In this document: positions 23,833 through 33,500 of the stretch, piece after piece
Position numbering within the stretch: the stretch's first letter is position 1
Layout of the letters: every line of letters starts with the position of its first letter
Assembly: GCA_027490215.1 (NCBI GenBank)
Contig: JAIXYO010000027.1
Span: 62,001-126,000 of the forward strand
DNA length: 64,000 nucleotides
Direction: 5' to 3'
From: Rubrivivax sp.
GTDB taxonomy: Bacteria > Pseudomonadota > Gammaproteobacteria > Burkholderiales > Burkholderiaceae_C
Notes under the pieces: model-generated
The model's database searches: none
What the model was told of the DNA's origin: nothing
Seen by the model: only the letters and a program-made list of their open reading frames with translations
Made by a program: the position numbers and the translations under genes

Positions 23833-25131
23833 ATGTTGCGTCCGATCACTGCTGCCACCGCCCGATTCTTCATCGCTGCATGGGCCGCTCTGGCGGTTTC
23901 CTTTGTCCTTGCTCCCGCCGCACAAGCCCAGCTTCGGGTCGAAATGTCGGGCGTCGGCGCTTCGCAGGTGCCGATCGCGGTGGTGGGGTTTCGCAATGAG
24001 CAAGCCGTCCCGCAGCCACTGTCGCAGATCGTGCGTGCCGACCTGGAGCGCAGCGGACTGTTTCGCGGTGTTGACGCGCCGGGCGTGCTCGACGAGACCG
24101 CCCAACCGGCGATGGCCGACTGGCGCCGCCGCGCCGCGGATGCACTCGTCGGCGGCTCGGTGACCCGACTGGCCGATGGCCGCTACGACGTGCGCTTCAA
24201 GCTGTGGGATGTCGTCAAGGGCACCGAACTGGGCGCCCAGAGCACGGTGGTGGTAGCCGCCGATCTGCGACTGGCCGCCCACCGCATCGCCGATTTCATC
24301 CACGAGAAGCTGACCGGGCAGAAGGGCGTGTTCTCGACGCGCATCGCCTACGTCACACGGATGGGCAAGCGCTACACGCTGAACATCGCCGATGCCGACG
24401 GTGAAGGCGGTCAGATTGCGCTGAACAGCGCCGAGCCGATCATTTCGCCCGCGTGGTCGCCCGATGGCCGCGAGCTGGCGTATGTGTCGTTCGAGACCCA
24501 GAAGGCGGTGGTCTATGTGCAGGAGGTCGCCAGCGGCAAGCGGCGAGCGGTGGCGAATTTCCGCGGCTCGAACAGCGCGCCGGCGTGGTCGCCCGATGGC
24601 CAGACCCTGGCGGTGACGCTGTCGCGCGACGGCGGCTCGCAGATCTATCTGATGGGGCGCAACGGCGACAACGTTCGCCGCCTGACGCAAAGCATTGGCA
24701 TCGATACCGAGCCGGTGTTCTCGCCCGACGGTCGCAGCATCTATTTCGTCAGCGACCGCAGCGGCGGCCCGCAGGTCTACCGCATCCCGGCCGCCGGAGG
24801 CGCTGCGGAGCGCATCACCTTTGCCGGCAGCTACAACATCAGCCCGACCATCAGCCCCGACGGGCGAACCCTGGCCTACGTGTCGCGCGAAAGCAATGCC
24901 TTCCGGCTGTACGTGCAGGACCTGACTGGCGGCACGCCGATGTCCATCAGTGACACGAGCGATGACGAGAGCCCGAGCTTTGCGCCGAACAGCCGTTCGA
25001 TCATCTACGCGTCGCGCGCGCAGGGCCGCGACGTGTTGCTGACCACCTCGCTGGACGGCAAGATCAAGTCGAGACTGGTGTCGTCCCTGGCCGATGTGCG
25101 AGAGCCGGTCTGGGGCCCGTACGGACGTTGA
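23833..25131 (+). CDS. tolB: Tol-Pal system protein TolB
   Basis: 432 aa, periplasmic. The signal peptide ends around AQAQ (about 33), an N-terminal domain (to about 165) precedes the beta-propeller of PD40-type repeats (SPAWSPDGRELAYVS, SAPAWSPDGQTLAVT, SPDGRSIYFVSDR, SPTISPDGRTLAY). TolB binds Pal and helps constrict the outer membrane at division. The ATG at 23833 places the signal peptide correctly. tolQ, tolR and tolA, normally just upstream, are absent here. Confidence 0.97.
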   Translation: MLRPITAATARFFIAAWAALAVSFVLAPAAQAQLRVEMSGVGASQVPIAVVGFRNEQAVPQPLSQIVRADLERSGLFRGVDAPGVLDETAQPAMADWRRRAADALVGGSVTRLADGRYDVRFKLWDVVKGTELGAQSTVVVAADLRLAAHRIADFIHEKLTGQKGVFSTRIAYVTRMGKRYTLNIADADGEGGQIALNSAEPIISPAWSPDGRELAYVSFETQKAVVYVQEVASGKRRAVANFRGSNSAPAWSPDGQTLAVTLSRDGGSQIYLMGRNGDNVRRLTQSIGIDTEPVFSPDGRSIYFVSDRSGGPQVYRIPAAGGAAERITFAGSYNISPTISPDGRTLAYVSRESNAFRLYVQDLTGGTPMSISDTSDDESPSFAPNSRSIIYASRAQGRDVLLTTSLDGKIKSRLVSSLADVREPVWGPYGR

Positions 25132-25171
25132 CGGCGGCCACCGATCGAAGCATTCCGAATCGCACCGTTTG

Positions 25172-25200
25172 TTGTTCCATTGCCTTTCACCGCTGATAAT
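25172..25200 (+). promoter_or_regulatory. Sigma-70 promoter of pal
   Basis: TTGTTC (25172-25177), 17-base spacer, GATAAT (25195-25200). The -10 is strong and the -35 matches 3/6. A start near 25207 and the AAGGAG at 25214-25219 fit the ATG at 25225. Confidence 0.6.
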
Positions 25201-25224
25201 TTCTTAATTTGACAAGGAGTCCCC

Positions 25225-25785
25225 ATGACCTCGAATTCGACCTCATTCCGCCCGACACAAAAGCTGCTGTGGGCTGCGCTTTGCGCGGTGGCATTGGCAG
25301 GTTGCGGCTCCAACGTGAAGCTTGACGACAAGAACGTGCCTGTCGAGTCGCGCACGGGTACCGGTACCGGCAGTGACAGCAACGCCTCTGGCGCTGCCCA
25401 ATCGCAAGTCACCCCGGTCGACCTGACCAAGAACGGCGGCGCTGGCGTGTTTGCCGGTACCGGCAAGGTCGTGTACTTCGACTTCGACAGCTACACGGTG
25501 CGCGATGACGCGCGCCCGGTGATCGACGCGAACGCGAAGGTGCTGGCGGCCAACAAGACTGCAAAACTGGCGGTGGAAGGCCACACCGACGAACGCGGTG
25601 GCCGCGAGTACAACCTGTCGCTGGGTCAGAAGCGTGCTGAAGCGGTGGTGCGTGCGCTGACGCTGGCCGGCGCCACCGATGGCCAACTCGAGCCCACCAG
25701 CTTCGGCAAGGAGCGCCCTGCGGTTTCCGGCAGCGATGAAGCGGCTTATGCGAAGAACCGCCGTGTCGAGCTGGTGACCCGCTGA
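25225..25785 (+). CDS. pal: Peptidoglycan-associated lipoprotein Pal
   Basis: 186 aa. The lipobox ALAGC lipidates Cys 27. A Gly/Thr/Ser-rich linker follows, then the OmpA-like domain (about 80-186) with YFDFDSYTV, EGHTDERGGREYN and KNRRVELV. Pal anchors the outer membrane to peptidoglycan and is released by TolB. A clear RBS (AAGGAG) precedes the ATG. The own promoter suggests pal can be expressed independently of tolB. Confidence 0.97.
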   Translation: MTSNSTSFRPTQKLLWAALCAVALAGCGSNVKLDDKNVPVESRTGTGTGSDSNASGAAQSQVTPVDLTKNGGAGVFAGTGKVVYFDFDSYTVRDDARPVIDANAKVLAANKTAKLAVEGHTDERGGREYNLSLGQKRAEAVVRALTLAGATDGQLEPTSFGKERPAVSGSDEAAYAKNRRVELVTR

Positions 25786-25795
25786 GGTTGGGTTG

Positions 25796-26581
25796 ATGAG
25801 CGCCGCGCCCGCCAGTCGGAGCAAGGGGTGGTTTGCCTGGGCGGGCGCCGCCTGCCTGATGCTGGTGCTCTCGGCGCCGGCGGCGCGGGCGGGCCTGTTC
25901 GATGACGACGAGGCGCGCCGCGCGATCCTCGACCTGCGCCAGAAGCTCGAGCAGAGCAATGAGCAGTCCCGTGCGGCCCAGGCCGAGCAGATCGGGCAGT
26001 TGCGCGCCGCTCTGGCTGACTTGAGCCGGCAAATCGACCTGATGCGCACCGAAAACGCCAGTCTGCGCGGCCAGGTCGAGCAAGTGGCGCGAGACCTTGG
26101 CCTGCTGCAGGTTCAACTGAAGGACATGAAGCAGGATTACGACGAGCGTCTGGGTCGCATCGAGCCGCAAAAAGCCTCGGTCGATGGGCGCGAATTCATG
26201 GCTGATGCCGAGGAAATTCGGCAGTACGACGCTGCGATGGCGAAGGTTCGCAGCGGTGATTTCGCGGGAGCGGCAGCGGCGCTGGCGGTGTTCCGCAGTC
26301 GCTACCCGAGCAGTGGCTATGGTCAGTCGGTCCTGTTCTGGCTGGGCAATGCGCAGTACGGCAATCGCAGCTACGCCGACGCCATTTCGTCATTTCGCAG
26401 TTTCGCCACCAGCTATCCGGGCGATCTGCGCGCCCCCGAGGCGCTGCTGGCCATCGCGAACTGCCAGTTCGAGTTGAAAGACACCAAGGCCGCGCGCAAG
26501 GTGCTCGATGAGCTGTTCAAGACCTACCCGGACTCCGAGGCAGCACAGGCGGGCAAGGCACGGCTGGCCGCGCTGAAGTGA
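25796..26581 (+). CDS. cpoB: Cell division coordinator CpoB (YbgF)
   Basis: 261 aa, periplasmic. Signal peptide to about residue 33, a coiled coil (about 40-125) that trimerises, then TPR-like repeats (about 140-261; YDAAMAKVRSGDFAGAAAAL, AQYGNRSYADAI, AKARLAALK). CpoB links the Tol-Pal machine to PBP1B/LpoB. It starts ten bases after the pal stop. Its stop overlaps the GTG of the next gene. Confidence 0.95.
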   Translation: MSAAPASRSKGWFAWAGAACLMLVLSAPAARAGLFDDDEARRAILDLRQKLEQSNEQSRAAQAEQIGQLRAALADLSRQIDLMRTENASLRGQVEQVARDLGLLQVQLKDMKQDYDERLGRIEPQKASVDGREFMADAEEIRQYDAAMAKVRSGDFAGAAAALAVFRSRYPSSGYGQSVLFWLGNAQYGNRSYADAISSFRSFATSYPGDLRAPEALLAIANCQFELKDTKAARKVLDELFKTYPDSEAAQAGKARLAALK

Positions 26582-27363
26582 ATCCCGCTCTGGCCGTCGA
26601 CGACGCGTCGGTGGCCGATCTCGAACGCCGCTTCGGCGGTCTGCGGCGCTTGCACGGCGACGCCACCTACGAGCGGCTGCGTGCGACACGCGTCGCGGTG
26701 GTCGGGCTGGGTGGTGTGGGGTCCTGGGCTGCCGAAGCCCTGGCGCGCTGCGGTGTGGCCGAGCTGACGCTGATCGACCTCGATCATGTGTCGGAAGGCA
26801 ACATCAACCGCCAGGTTCAGGCGCTCGGCCGCACGGTCGGCCAGTCCAAGGCACTGGCCTTGTGCGAACGTCTCACCGACATCCATCCGGGTTGCGTGCT
26901 GCGGCCCATCGAGGAATTCGTCGAGGCCGACAACTGGCCGGCGCTGTTGACGCATCCGATCGATGCGCTGATCGATGCGTGCGATCAGGTGCGCGCGAAA
27001 GCGGCACTCGCTGCCTGGGCCATCGACACCGGTACCGCCTTCGTCAGCGTGGGCGCGGCGGGTGGCAAGCAACGCCCACAGGCCGTCGAGGTCAGCGATC
27101 TGGCCGATGCCACCCACGATCCACTGCTGGCATCGCTGCGTCAGCGATTGCGTCAGCATCATGGCGCTGCGCGCCACGGCCCCATTGGCGTTCACTGTGT
27201 CTATTCCCGCGAGGCAGTTCGTCAACCGGAACAGGCTTGCGACACCGAAAGCAACCTGAACTGCCATGGCTACGGTTCGAGCGTGACCGTCACGGCCACC
27301 TTTGGCATGGTCGCCGCAAGTGAAGTCATGCGAGCGTGGCTGAGTCGCCAAGTGCCGCGTTGA
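26578..27363 (+). CDS. tcdA: tRNA threonylcarbamoyladenosine dehydratase
   Basis: 261 aa, an E1-like ThiF-fold enzyme that cyclises t6A to ct6A at position 37 of ANN-reading tRNAs. Seen are GLGGVGSWAAEALARCGV (nucleotide loop), LIDLDHVSEGNINRQ, the catalytic region ACDQVRAK and a conserved C-terminal CDTESNLNCHGYGS. The GTG at 26578 overlaps the cpoB stop by four bases. The two tRNA-Lys genes just downstream are themselves substrates of t6A/ct6A modification; the link is probably accidental. Confidence 0.94.
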   Translation: MNPALAVDDASVADLERRFGGLRRLHGDATYERLRATRVAVVGLGGVGSWAAEALARCGVAELTLIDLDHVSEGNINRQVQALGRTVGQSKALALCERLTDIHPGCVLRPIEEFVEADNWPALLTHPIDALIDACDQVRAKAALAAWAIDTGTAFVSVGAAGGKQRPQAVEVSDLADATHDPLLASLRQRLRQHHGAARHGPIGVHCVYSREAVRQPEQACDTESNLNCHGYGSSVTVTATFGMVAASEVMRAWLSRQVPR

Positions 27364-27377
27364 CCCGTGCCCTCCTC

Positions 27378-27406
27378 TTCAAAAGGCCCGGAAGTCGGGC
27401 TACAAT
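27378..27406 (+). promoter_or_regulatory. Promoter of the tRNA-Lys genes
   Basis: TTCAAA (27378-27383), 17-base spacer, TACAAT (27401-27406), 15 bases before the first tRNA. The spacer holds a GCCCG/CGGGC dyad (27386-27400). Confidence 0.55.
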
Positions 27407-27421
27407 TTCCGGCTGCTCCGG

Positions 27422-27497
27422 GGGTTGTTAGCTCAGTTGGTAGAGCAGCGGACTTTTAATCCGTAGGTCGTGGGTTCGAGTCCCGCACAACCCACCA
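27422..27497 (+). tRNA. tRNA-Lys (anticodon UUU)
   Basis: 76 nucleotides with encoded CCA. The acceptor arm GGGTTGT pairs with ACAACCC, the D loop has AGCTCAGTTGGTAGAGC, the anticodon loop is CTTTTAA (anticodon TTT), and the T arm has GGTTCGAGTCC. It precedes a second tRNA-Lys by 38 bases. Confidence 0.98.
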
Positions 27498-27535
27498 CCG
27501 GCACAAATCGTTTTCATCCGAAGGCGCCAAGCTTC

Positions 27536-27611
27536 GGGCTCTTAGCTCAGTTGGTAGAGCAGCGGACTCTTAATCCGTAGGTCGAGTGTTCGAGTCACTC
27601 AGGGCCCACCA
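27536..27611 (+). tRNA. tRNA-Lys (anticodon CUU)
   Basis: 76 nucleotides with encoded CCA. The acceptor arm GGGCTCT pairs with AGGGCCC through one G-U. The D arm and anticodon stem are identical to the first tRNA; the anticodon loop is CTCTTAA (anticodon CTT), which reads AAG. The pair covers both Lys codons. Confidence 0.97.
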
Positions 27612-27619
27612 GTAAAAAC

Positions 27620-27655
27620 AACGGCTTGCCAGCAATGGCAGGCCGTTTGTCTTTT
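27620..27655 (+). terminator. Rho-independent terminator after the tRNA-Lys pair
   Basis: A 12-base stem (27620-27631 with 27636-27647, one G-T pair) closed by a GCAA loop, followed by TGTCTTTT. Confidence 0.8.
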
Positions 27656-27766
27656 CAGGAGTGATTTTTGCCATGCACTCTTGCGACGGGTGCAGACGCA
27701 GGGAAGCTCCCACAATATGTTTTGAGTCAGCGGCTTGCCCCTGGCCGCCACCAGAGGCCCCTCCCC

Positions 27767-28831
27767 ATGACCACCACACTCGCCTACGCCGCGCAAAACG
27801 CCGCCGCCCCGCTCGCCCCGTTCAGCTTCGAGCGCCGCGCGCCGGGGCCCGACGATGTGCAGATCGACATCCTGTACTGCGGCGTGTGCCACTCCGATCT
27901 GCACACTGCTCGCAACGAGTGGCAGAACACGCTCTATCCCTCGGTACCGGGCCATGAGATCGTCGGCCGTGTCAGTGCGGTCGGTGCCAAGGTCAGCCAG
28001 TTCAAGGTGGGCGACATCGCTGGGGTGGGTTGCATGGTCGACAGCTGTCTCACGTGCGGCTCCTGTGCCGAAGGGCTGGAGCAGTACTGCGACAACGGCT
28101 TCACCGGCACCTACAACGGGCCGGTCTTCGGTGGCGAGAACACCTTTGGCGGCTACTCCAGCCGCATCGTGGTGAAACAGAAGTTCGTGCTCAGGATCAG
28201 CCACACGGACAATCTGGCCGCCGTGGCGCCACTGCTGTGCGCCGGCATCACGACCTACTCACCCCTGCGCCAATGGGACGTGCAGAAGGGCCAGAAGGTC
28301 GGCATCGTCGGCCTCGGCGGATTGGGTCACATCGGCGTCAAGATCGCGGCCGCGATGGGTGCGCACGTGGTGCTGTTCACCACCTCAGCGAGAAAGGTCG
28401 AGGACGCCAGGCGTCTAGGCGCCGCCGAGGTGGTGATCTCCACCGACGAAGCCGCGATGGCCGCGCACCAGAACTCGTTCGACTTCATCCTCAACACCGT
28501 CGCGGCACAGCACGACCTTGACCCGTTCATCGCGCTGCTCAAGCGCGATTGCACGATGACGCTGGTGGGTGCACCGGAACACCCGCATCCGGGCCCCAAC
28601 GTCTTCGGCCTGATCTTCAAGCGCCGCCGGCTGGGTGGATCGCTGATCGGTGGCATCCGCGAAACGCAGGAAATGCTCGACTTCTGCGCCAAGCACGGCA
28701 TCGTCGCCGACATCGAGATGATCGCGATGAAGGAGATCAACACCGCCTACGAACGCATGCTCAAAAGCGATGTGAAGTACCGCTTCGTGATCGACATCGC
28801 GACCCTGCAGGCGGAGCCCGCAGTGCTCTGA
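27767..28831 (+). CDS. Zinc-dependent alcohol dehydrogenase (YahK/CAD type)
   Basis: 354 aa. The catalytic zinc site is CGVCHSDLH with GHE; the structural zinc Cys set lies in CLTCGSCAEGLEQYC; the coenzyme loop is GLGGLGHIGVK. This is the cinnamyl-alcohol-dehydrogenase-like group, mostly NADP-dependent aldehyde reductases with broad substrates, so the physiological substrate cannot be named. A monocistronic gene after the tRNA terminator. Confidence 0.93.
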   Translation: MTTTLAYAAQNAAAPLAPFSFERRAPGPDDVQIDILYCGVCHSDLHTARNEWQNTLYPSVPGHEIVGRVSAVGAKVSQFKVGDIAGVGCMVDSCLTCGSCAEGLEQYCDNGFTGTYNGPVFGGENTFGGYSSRIVVKQKFVLRISHTDNLAAVAPLLCAGITTYSPLRQWDVQKGQKVGIVGLGGLGHIGVKIAAAMGAHVVLFTTSARKVEDARRLGAAEVVISTDEAAMAAHQNSFDFILNTVAAQHDLDPFIALLKRDCTMTLVGAPEHPHPGPNVFGLIFKRRRLGGSLIGGIRETQEMLDFCAKHGIVADIEMIAMKEINTAYERMLKSDVKYRFVIDIATLQAEPAVL

Positions 28832-28907
28832 TGGCCCGCTGAAGGGCCGCATAAACTCAGCGACGGTAAGCGCTGCCGCGTGCCAGCGTGGTGTCACCGA
28901 TCGACAT

Positions 28908-29564
28908 GTGGAGCATTGGACCTTGGCTATTCAGGCGTCACCCGAGCACTCATCAGTCCCGTCATTGCCGGACCGTCCCGATGGAACGCGTCTGAATCTG
29001 GGCTGTGGATCGAAGCGCAAACCGGGCTTTCTGGGCATCGACATCGGCGAGGGCAGTGCGGTCGATGTACGAATGGACGCCGTGACGTACCTTCGATCGC
29101 TGCCGCCGAACAGCGTGCAGGAGATCTACTCGAGCCACTTCCTCGAACACGTCGAAGTTCGTGACCTCCATCCCATGCTGCTCGAATTCGACCGCGTGCT
29201 GCGCCCCGGCGGCCACATCCAGGTCATCGTGCCGCACCACTCCAATCCGCACTACTACGCCGACCCGACCCACAGGACTTTTTTCGGCGTTCACACCTTC
29301 AGCTATTTCTGTGATCGTTCCTGTCTGAAGCGCCGGGTGCCTCGTTACACCGAGATCGCTGGATGGTCCCTGCTCGACGTCACGCTGAGATTCCAGCCCT
29401 TCAAAAGGCTCAAGCTGTTCGGCATCAAGATCTCGCCGATCAGTGCTTTGCTGAACTGGGGTCTCAACAAGCGCATGCGGGCGATCGAAATCTTCGAATA
29501 TCACTTCTGCGGCCTTTACCCCATTTATGAAATCTCCTATCGGATCGAAAAGCGCGCCGCATGA
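28908..29564 (+). CDS. SAM-dependent methyltransferase, class I
   Basis: 218 aa. The SAM-binding loop is RLNLGCGSKRKPGFLGIDI. HFLEHVEVRDLHPML and VLRPGGHIQVIVPH are the usual later motifs. The C-terminal half is rich in aromatic residues. Related enzymes occur in surface polysaccharide and lipid modification clusters, but nothing nearby tells the substrate. The start is taken as the GTG at 28908; no other good in-frame start is present before the SAM loop. Confidence 0.85.
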   Translation: MEHWTLAIQASPEHSSVPSLPDRPDGTRLNLGCGSKRKPGFLGIDIGEGSAVDVRMDAVTYLRSLPPNSVQEIYSSHFLEHVEVRDLHPMLLEFDRVLRPGGHIQVIVPHHSNPHYYADPTHRTFFGVHTFSYFCDRSCLKRRVPRYTEIAGWSLLDVTLRFQPFKRLKLFGIKISPISALLNWGLNKRMRAIEIFEYHFCGLYPIYEISYRIEKRAA

Positions 29565-29605
29565 CGCCATCCGGCGGTCTCCTCTCTGCAGTGCAGGCTG
29601 AGCCA

Positions 29606-30454
29606 TCACGCCCCCAGCTTCCAGCCCAGCCATTCGCGCAGCACCAGCCGCACTCGCTCAAAGCCGGCGGACGTGGGCAGCCATGAGAGTTGCGGGATGT
29701 CGACGTTCGTCGCCAGCGCCATGGGCGCCGCTTCGATGCGGATGCCGCTGTCGGCGGCCGCTGTGTCGAACAGCGCCTTGGCGCGCTGCATGTGCCAGCC
29801 TCGGGTCACCAGCAGCACGTGGCGCACACCGGAAGCGTGCAGCAGCTGAAGGCTGCGGGAGGCATTTTCTCGGGTGTCGCGCGACTCGGCCTCGACCCAG
29901 CGCAACGGCCGACCGTACTCTTGCGCCGCGATCCGCGCGGCCACGTCTGCCTCGGCTGCGCCGGACTGGTTGCCCCAACCCGTCCCGCCGCTGAAGCCCA
30001 CCGGCCAGCCGGTTTCACGGCCGAGCCACAGGCCATAGCGCAGGCTCGCCAGCGAGTACGACGACAGGTTGCTCATGCCGTACTCCGGCGCATACGGTTC
30101 GACGCCCCCGCCGAGCACCAGTATCGCGACCTCGCTGCGACCATTGCTGCGATTGGCGGTTGCCGTGCTGGCTGCCGTCCGGCCCTCGCCACGCAGCTCC
30201 GCGATGCGATCGGCTTGCAGCGCAGGGTAGGCGTTCAACAGCATCGGCTCGATCACACGGGCGAAGCCGGTGCAGGCGGTGAGCCACAGTCCGGCGACGC
30301 TGAGAGACACCACCAGCCAGCCCCATCCGCGGCGTGGCAGCATCAGCCGGGCGCCGATCAGCACCGCCAGCAGCAAAGGCACAGGCGGCAGCAACAACGC
30401 GGTCAACACCGGCTTCCAGGTCTCGATGCCGAGCAGGCTGATCAGACTGTGCAA
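29606..30454 (-). CDS. DUF218/YdcF-family membrane protein (ElyC-like)
   Basis: 282 aa. Two membrane segments (about 14-36 and 44-62) are followed by the DUF218 domain (about 105-260) with AILVLGGGVEPYAPEY, SRDTRENAS and VLLVTRGWHMQRA. ElyC-type proteins act in envelope biogenesis (peptidoglycan, enterobacterial common antigen). The TTG at 30454 is chosen because GAGGA stands five bases upstream. It is divergent from the AsmA-like gene. Confidence 0.85.
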   Translation of the reverse strand: MHSLISLLGIETWKPVLTALLLPPVPLLLAVLIGARLMLPRRGWGWLVVSLSVAGLWLTACTGFARVIEPMLLNAYPALQADRIAELRGEGRTAASTATANRSNGRSEVAILVLGGGVEPYAPEYGMSNLSSYSLASLRYGLWLGRETGWPVGFSGGTGWGNQSGAAEADVAARIAAQEYGRPLRWVEAESRDTRENASRSLQLLHASGVRHVLLVTRGWHMQRAKALFDTAAADSGIRIEAAPMALATNVDIPQLSWLPTSAGFERVRLVLREWLGWKLGA

Positions 30455-30568
30455 AGGTGTTCCTCGGCCTCAGCGTGGAAAATCGTCATTGTGAGCGGGT
30501 GCTGGCGCATGACACGATAGATGTCTGGGTCCGTGTCGTCGAACGGGTGCAGTGGCAGGAGAAAAGCA

Positions 30569-33500
30569 GTGAAGTGGTTGCGGCGTTTCGCGTGGGCGGG
30601 TCTGGCGTTGATCGGGGTATGGGTGCTGGCGTGGGCAATCGTGCCGCCGGTGCTGAAGTCGCAAGCGCAGCAGCGCCTCAGCGAAGTGCTCGGTCGCAGC
30701 GTGACGCTGGGCGAGGTCCGTTTCAGCCCCTGGTCGCTCGAATTGACGTTGAGCGACGTCGTGATCGGTGGCGCGCCCGGTGATACGAAGGCGTTGCCGC
30801 TGCTGAAGGTGGCGCGGCTGTATGTCGATGCCGACATCAGTTCCTTGTTGCGTGCCGCGCCGGTGGTCGAGGCGTTCGAAATCGATTCCCCCGAACTGCG
30901 GCTTGCGCGCACTGCGCCCGGCCACTACGACATCGACGACCTGATCGCGCGCTTGCAGCCCACCTCGCCTGAGCCTCCATCGTCAGAGCCGTTGCGCTTT
31001 GCCCTGTACAACGTGAAGGTCAGCAACGCTGCGGTGTTCTTCGACGACCGTCCGGTGCAGCAGCAACACCGGCTTGAAGCGCTGAACCTGGGGCTGCCGT
31101 TTCTCGCCAACCTGCCGTCGAAGATCGACGTGAAGGTCGAGCCGCGACTCGCCTTTCGCTTCAACGACACGCCCTTTGACAGCGGGGCGCAGGCCACGCC
31201 GTTCGCAGAGACGCGGCAGGCCAAGCTGCAACTGAAGATGGGCGAGCTCGACCTGAAACCCTACATCGGCTACCTGCCGCAATCCCTGCCGGTGCGCCTG
31301 CGCGGCGGCAGCGTCGCGGCGGATCTGGAGCTCGATTTCGCGATGCCGGTCAATGCCGAGCCCAGCGCCACGCTGCGCGGCAACGTCGGCCTCAACAACC
31401 TGGCGCTCGACGACACTGCCGGCGCACCGCTGCTCGAATGGAAGCGTCTGGCGGTGGCGCTGAGTGACGTCAGGCCGCTGCACCGTTCGCTCTCGTTCGG
31501 CACCATCGAACTCGACGCGCCCACCCTGCATGTCAGCCGCGACGCGGCGGGCCGCCTGAACCTGGCCTCACTCGCCGGCACGCCGTCCAAGGCTGCTGCG
31601 GCGCCAGCTGCCGTGGCCTCGGCGCCCACGGTACCGACCGCAGCGGTCTCGCCGTGGAAGGTCCAGGTGGATGCCGTACGACTCAACGGCCTCAGCGTGC
31701 TGTGGGCCGACGCGAGCGTCTCACCGCCGGCTGCGCTGGCGCTGCAATCCGTCGATCTGAAGGCCGGTCCCTTGGCGTACCCCTTCACCGCCGATGGCGC
31801 CGTACCGCTGAGCCTGCAGGCAACGCTGGCCGGGGCTTCGGCTGGTGGCCCGGCGCAGGGGAGCGTGACGGTGGACGGCCGCGTCAATGACCGGCAGGCA
31901 GAGCTCGAGGTCAGGCTGAGCGCCCTGTCGCTGCAAGCCTTGGCGCCCTATGTCTCGCAGTCCCTGCGTGCGCAGGTCAGCGGTCAACTCGCTGCGTCGG
32001 CCCAGGTGAAATGGGCGGCAGGCGACTCGCCCAGGCTCACCGTGGGCGGCGGTGAGATCACGCTCGACGAACTGCAGGTTGCCGATGCCACCGCCGTGCC
32101 CACCAAGGGGAAGGCGAGATCGAAGCCGCCTGCGATCGCGTTGAAGCAGCTCGCGGTGAAAGGTGCCGAGGTCGACGTGCTGGCGCGCAGCGTCACGCTG
32201 GCCAGTGTCAAGTTCGCACAGCCTTCGCTCGCGGTGTCGCGTGACCTCGAGGGTATCTGGAATGTGCAGCGCTGGCTGAAGACCACAGAGCCGGCTGCTG
32301 CGCCGACCCGCCCGGTGGCCGCTGCCGCGTCGGCACCCACGGGTGATGCGGGCTGGCGCGTCGATCTGCGTGAGTTCGGCATCGATGGCGGATCGTTGCG
32401 GGTTGACGACGCCTTCGTCCTTGGCGTTCCCGACAGCGATCCGGTCCGCATCGACGTGCGCGCCATTCAGCTGGCCGTGCAGTCCCTGACGCTGAACGGC
32501 TCGCGCACCACGGCGCCGGCCAAGGTTCAGTTCAGCGCCAGGCTGCTCGGGCCGCGCGAGATCGATCAGACGGCCAGCAAGGCCAGCGAAAAGTCGACGG
32601 CGGTGATGCTGGGCGCCGTGACCTCGGGTGTGCTGGACTGGCGCGGTCAACTCGGGCTGCAACCGTTGATGGTCAAGGGCGCGCTGAAGCTGGATCGACT
32701 TCCGGTGCAGGCATTCGAGCCCTATGTGCGTGATCGGCTGCCGGTGCGCCTGCTGCGCGCCGAGACCGGCATCAAGGCGAATGTCTCCGTCAAGGAGCTG
32801 CCAGCAGGGATGGACATCGGCGTCACCGGCGATGTGCTCCTGGCTGACGTGCTGGTGCACAGCCGACCGGCGGCAGGCGCCAAACCTGGCCTCGGCAACA
32901 CCGACGAACTGCTGAGTTGGCAGTCGTTCAAGCTCAGCGGTGTCACGCTGGCGATGGCACCCGGACGCGGGCCGGTGATCGACATCACCGAAGCGGCGCT
33001 GGCTGATTTCTATTCCCGTCTGGTCATCACGGAAGAAGGGCGGTTCAACCTGCAAGACGTGTCGGCGAACCCAGCTGTTGCTCCGGCCGATGCTGCCAGC
33101 GCGCCAGCCGTGGCGCAGGCGCCAGCGGCCGTCACCGCGACCGCTGCAGCTGCGTCCGGCGCAGCCGGGACCGAGGTCGCTCCCGTGACACCAATGCAAC
33201 TGAGCATCGGCTCGACCAAGTTGACCAACGGCCGCGTCGACTTCACCGATAACTTCGTCCGCCCCAACTACAGCGCCGAGCTGACCGAGCTGAACGGAAG
33301 CCTCGGTGCCTTCCGCTCCGGCTCGCGCGACATGGCCACCTTGGAACTGCATGGCCGCGCCGCGGGTACCGCGCTGTTGGACATCTCGGGTCAGCTGAAC
33401 CCGATGGCCCAGCCGCTGGCGCTGAATATCCGTGCGAAGGCGACCGACCTCGAGCTGGCGCCGCTGTCGCCGTATGCCGGCAAGTACGCGGGCTACGCGA

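Noticed and set aside
27658-27671. GG-N8-TTGC upstream of the alcohol dehydrogenase
   Set aside because: The -24 element is GGAGT, with three mismatches to GGCAC, and it overlaps the end of the tRNA terminator region.
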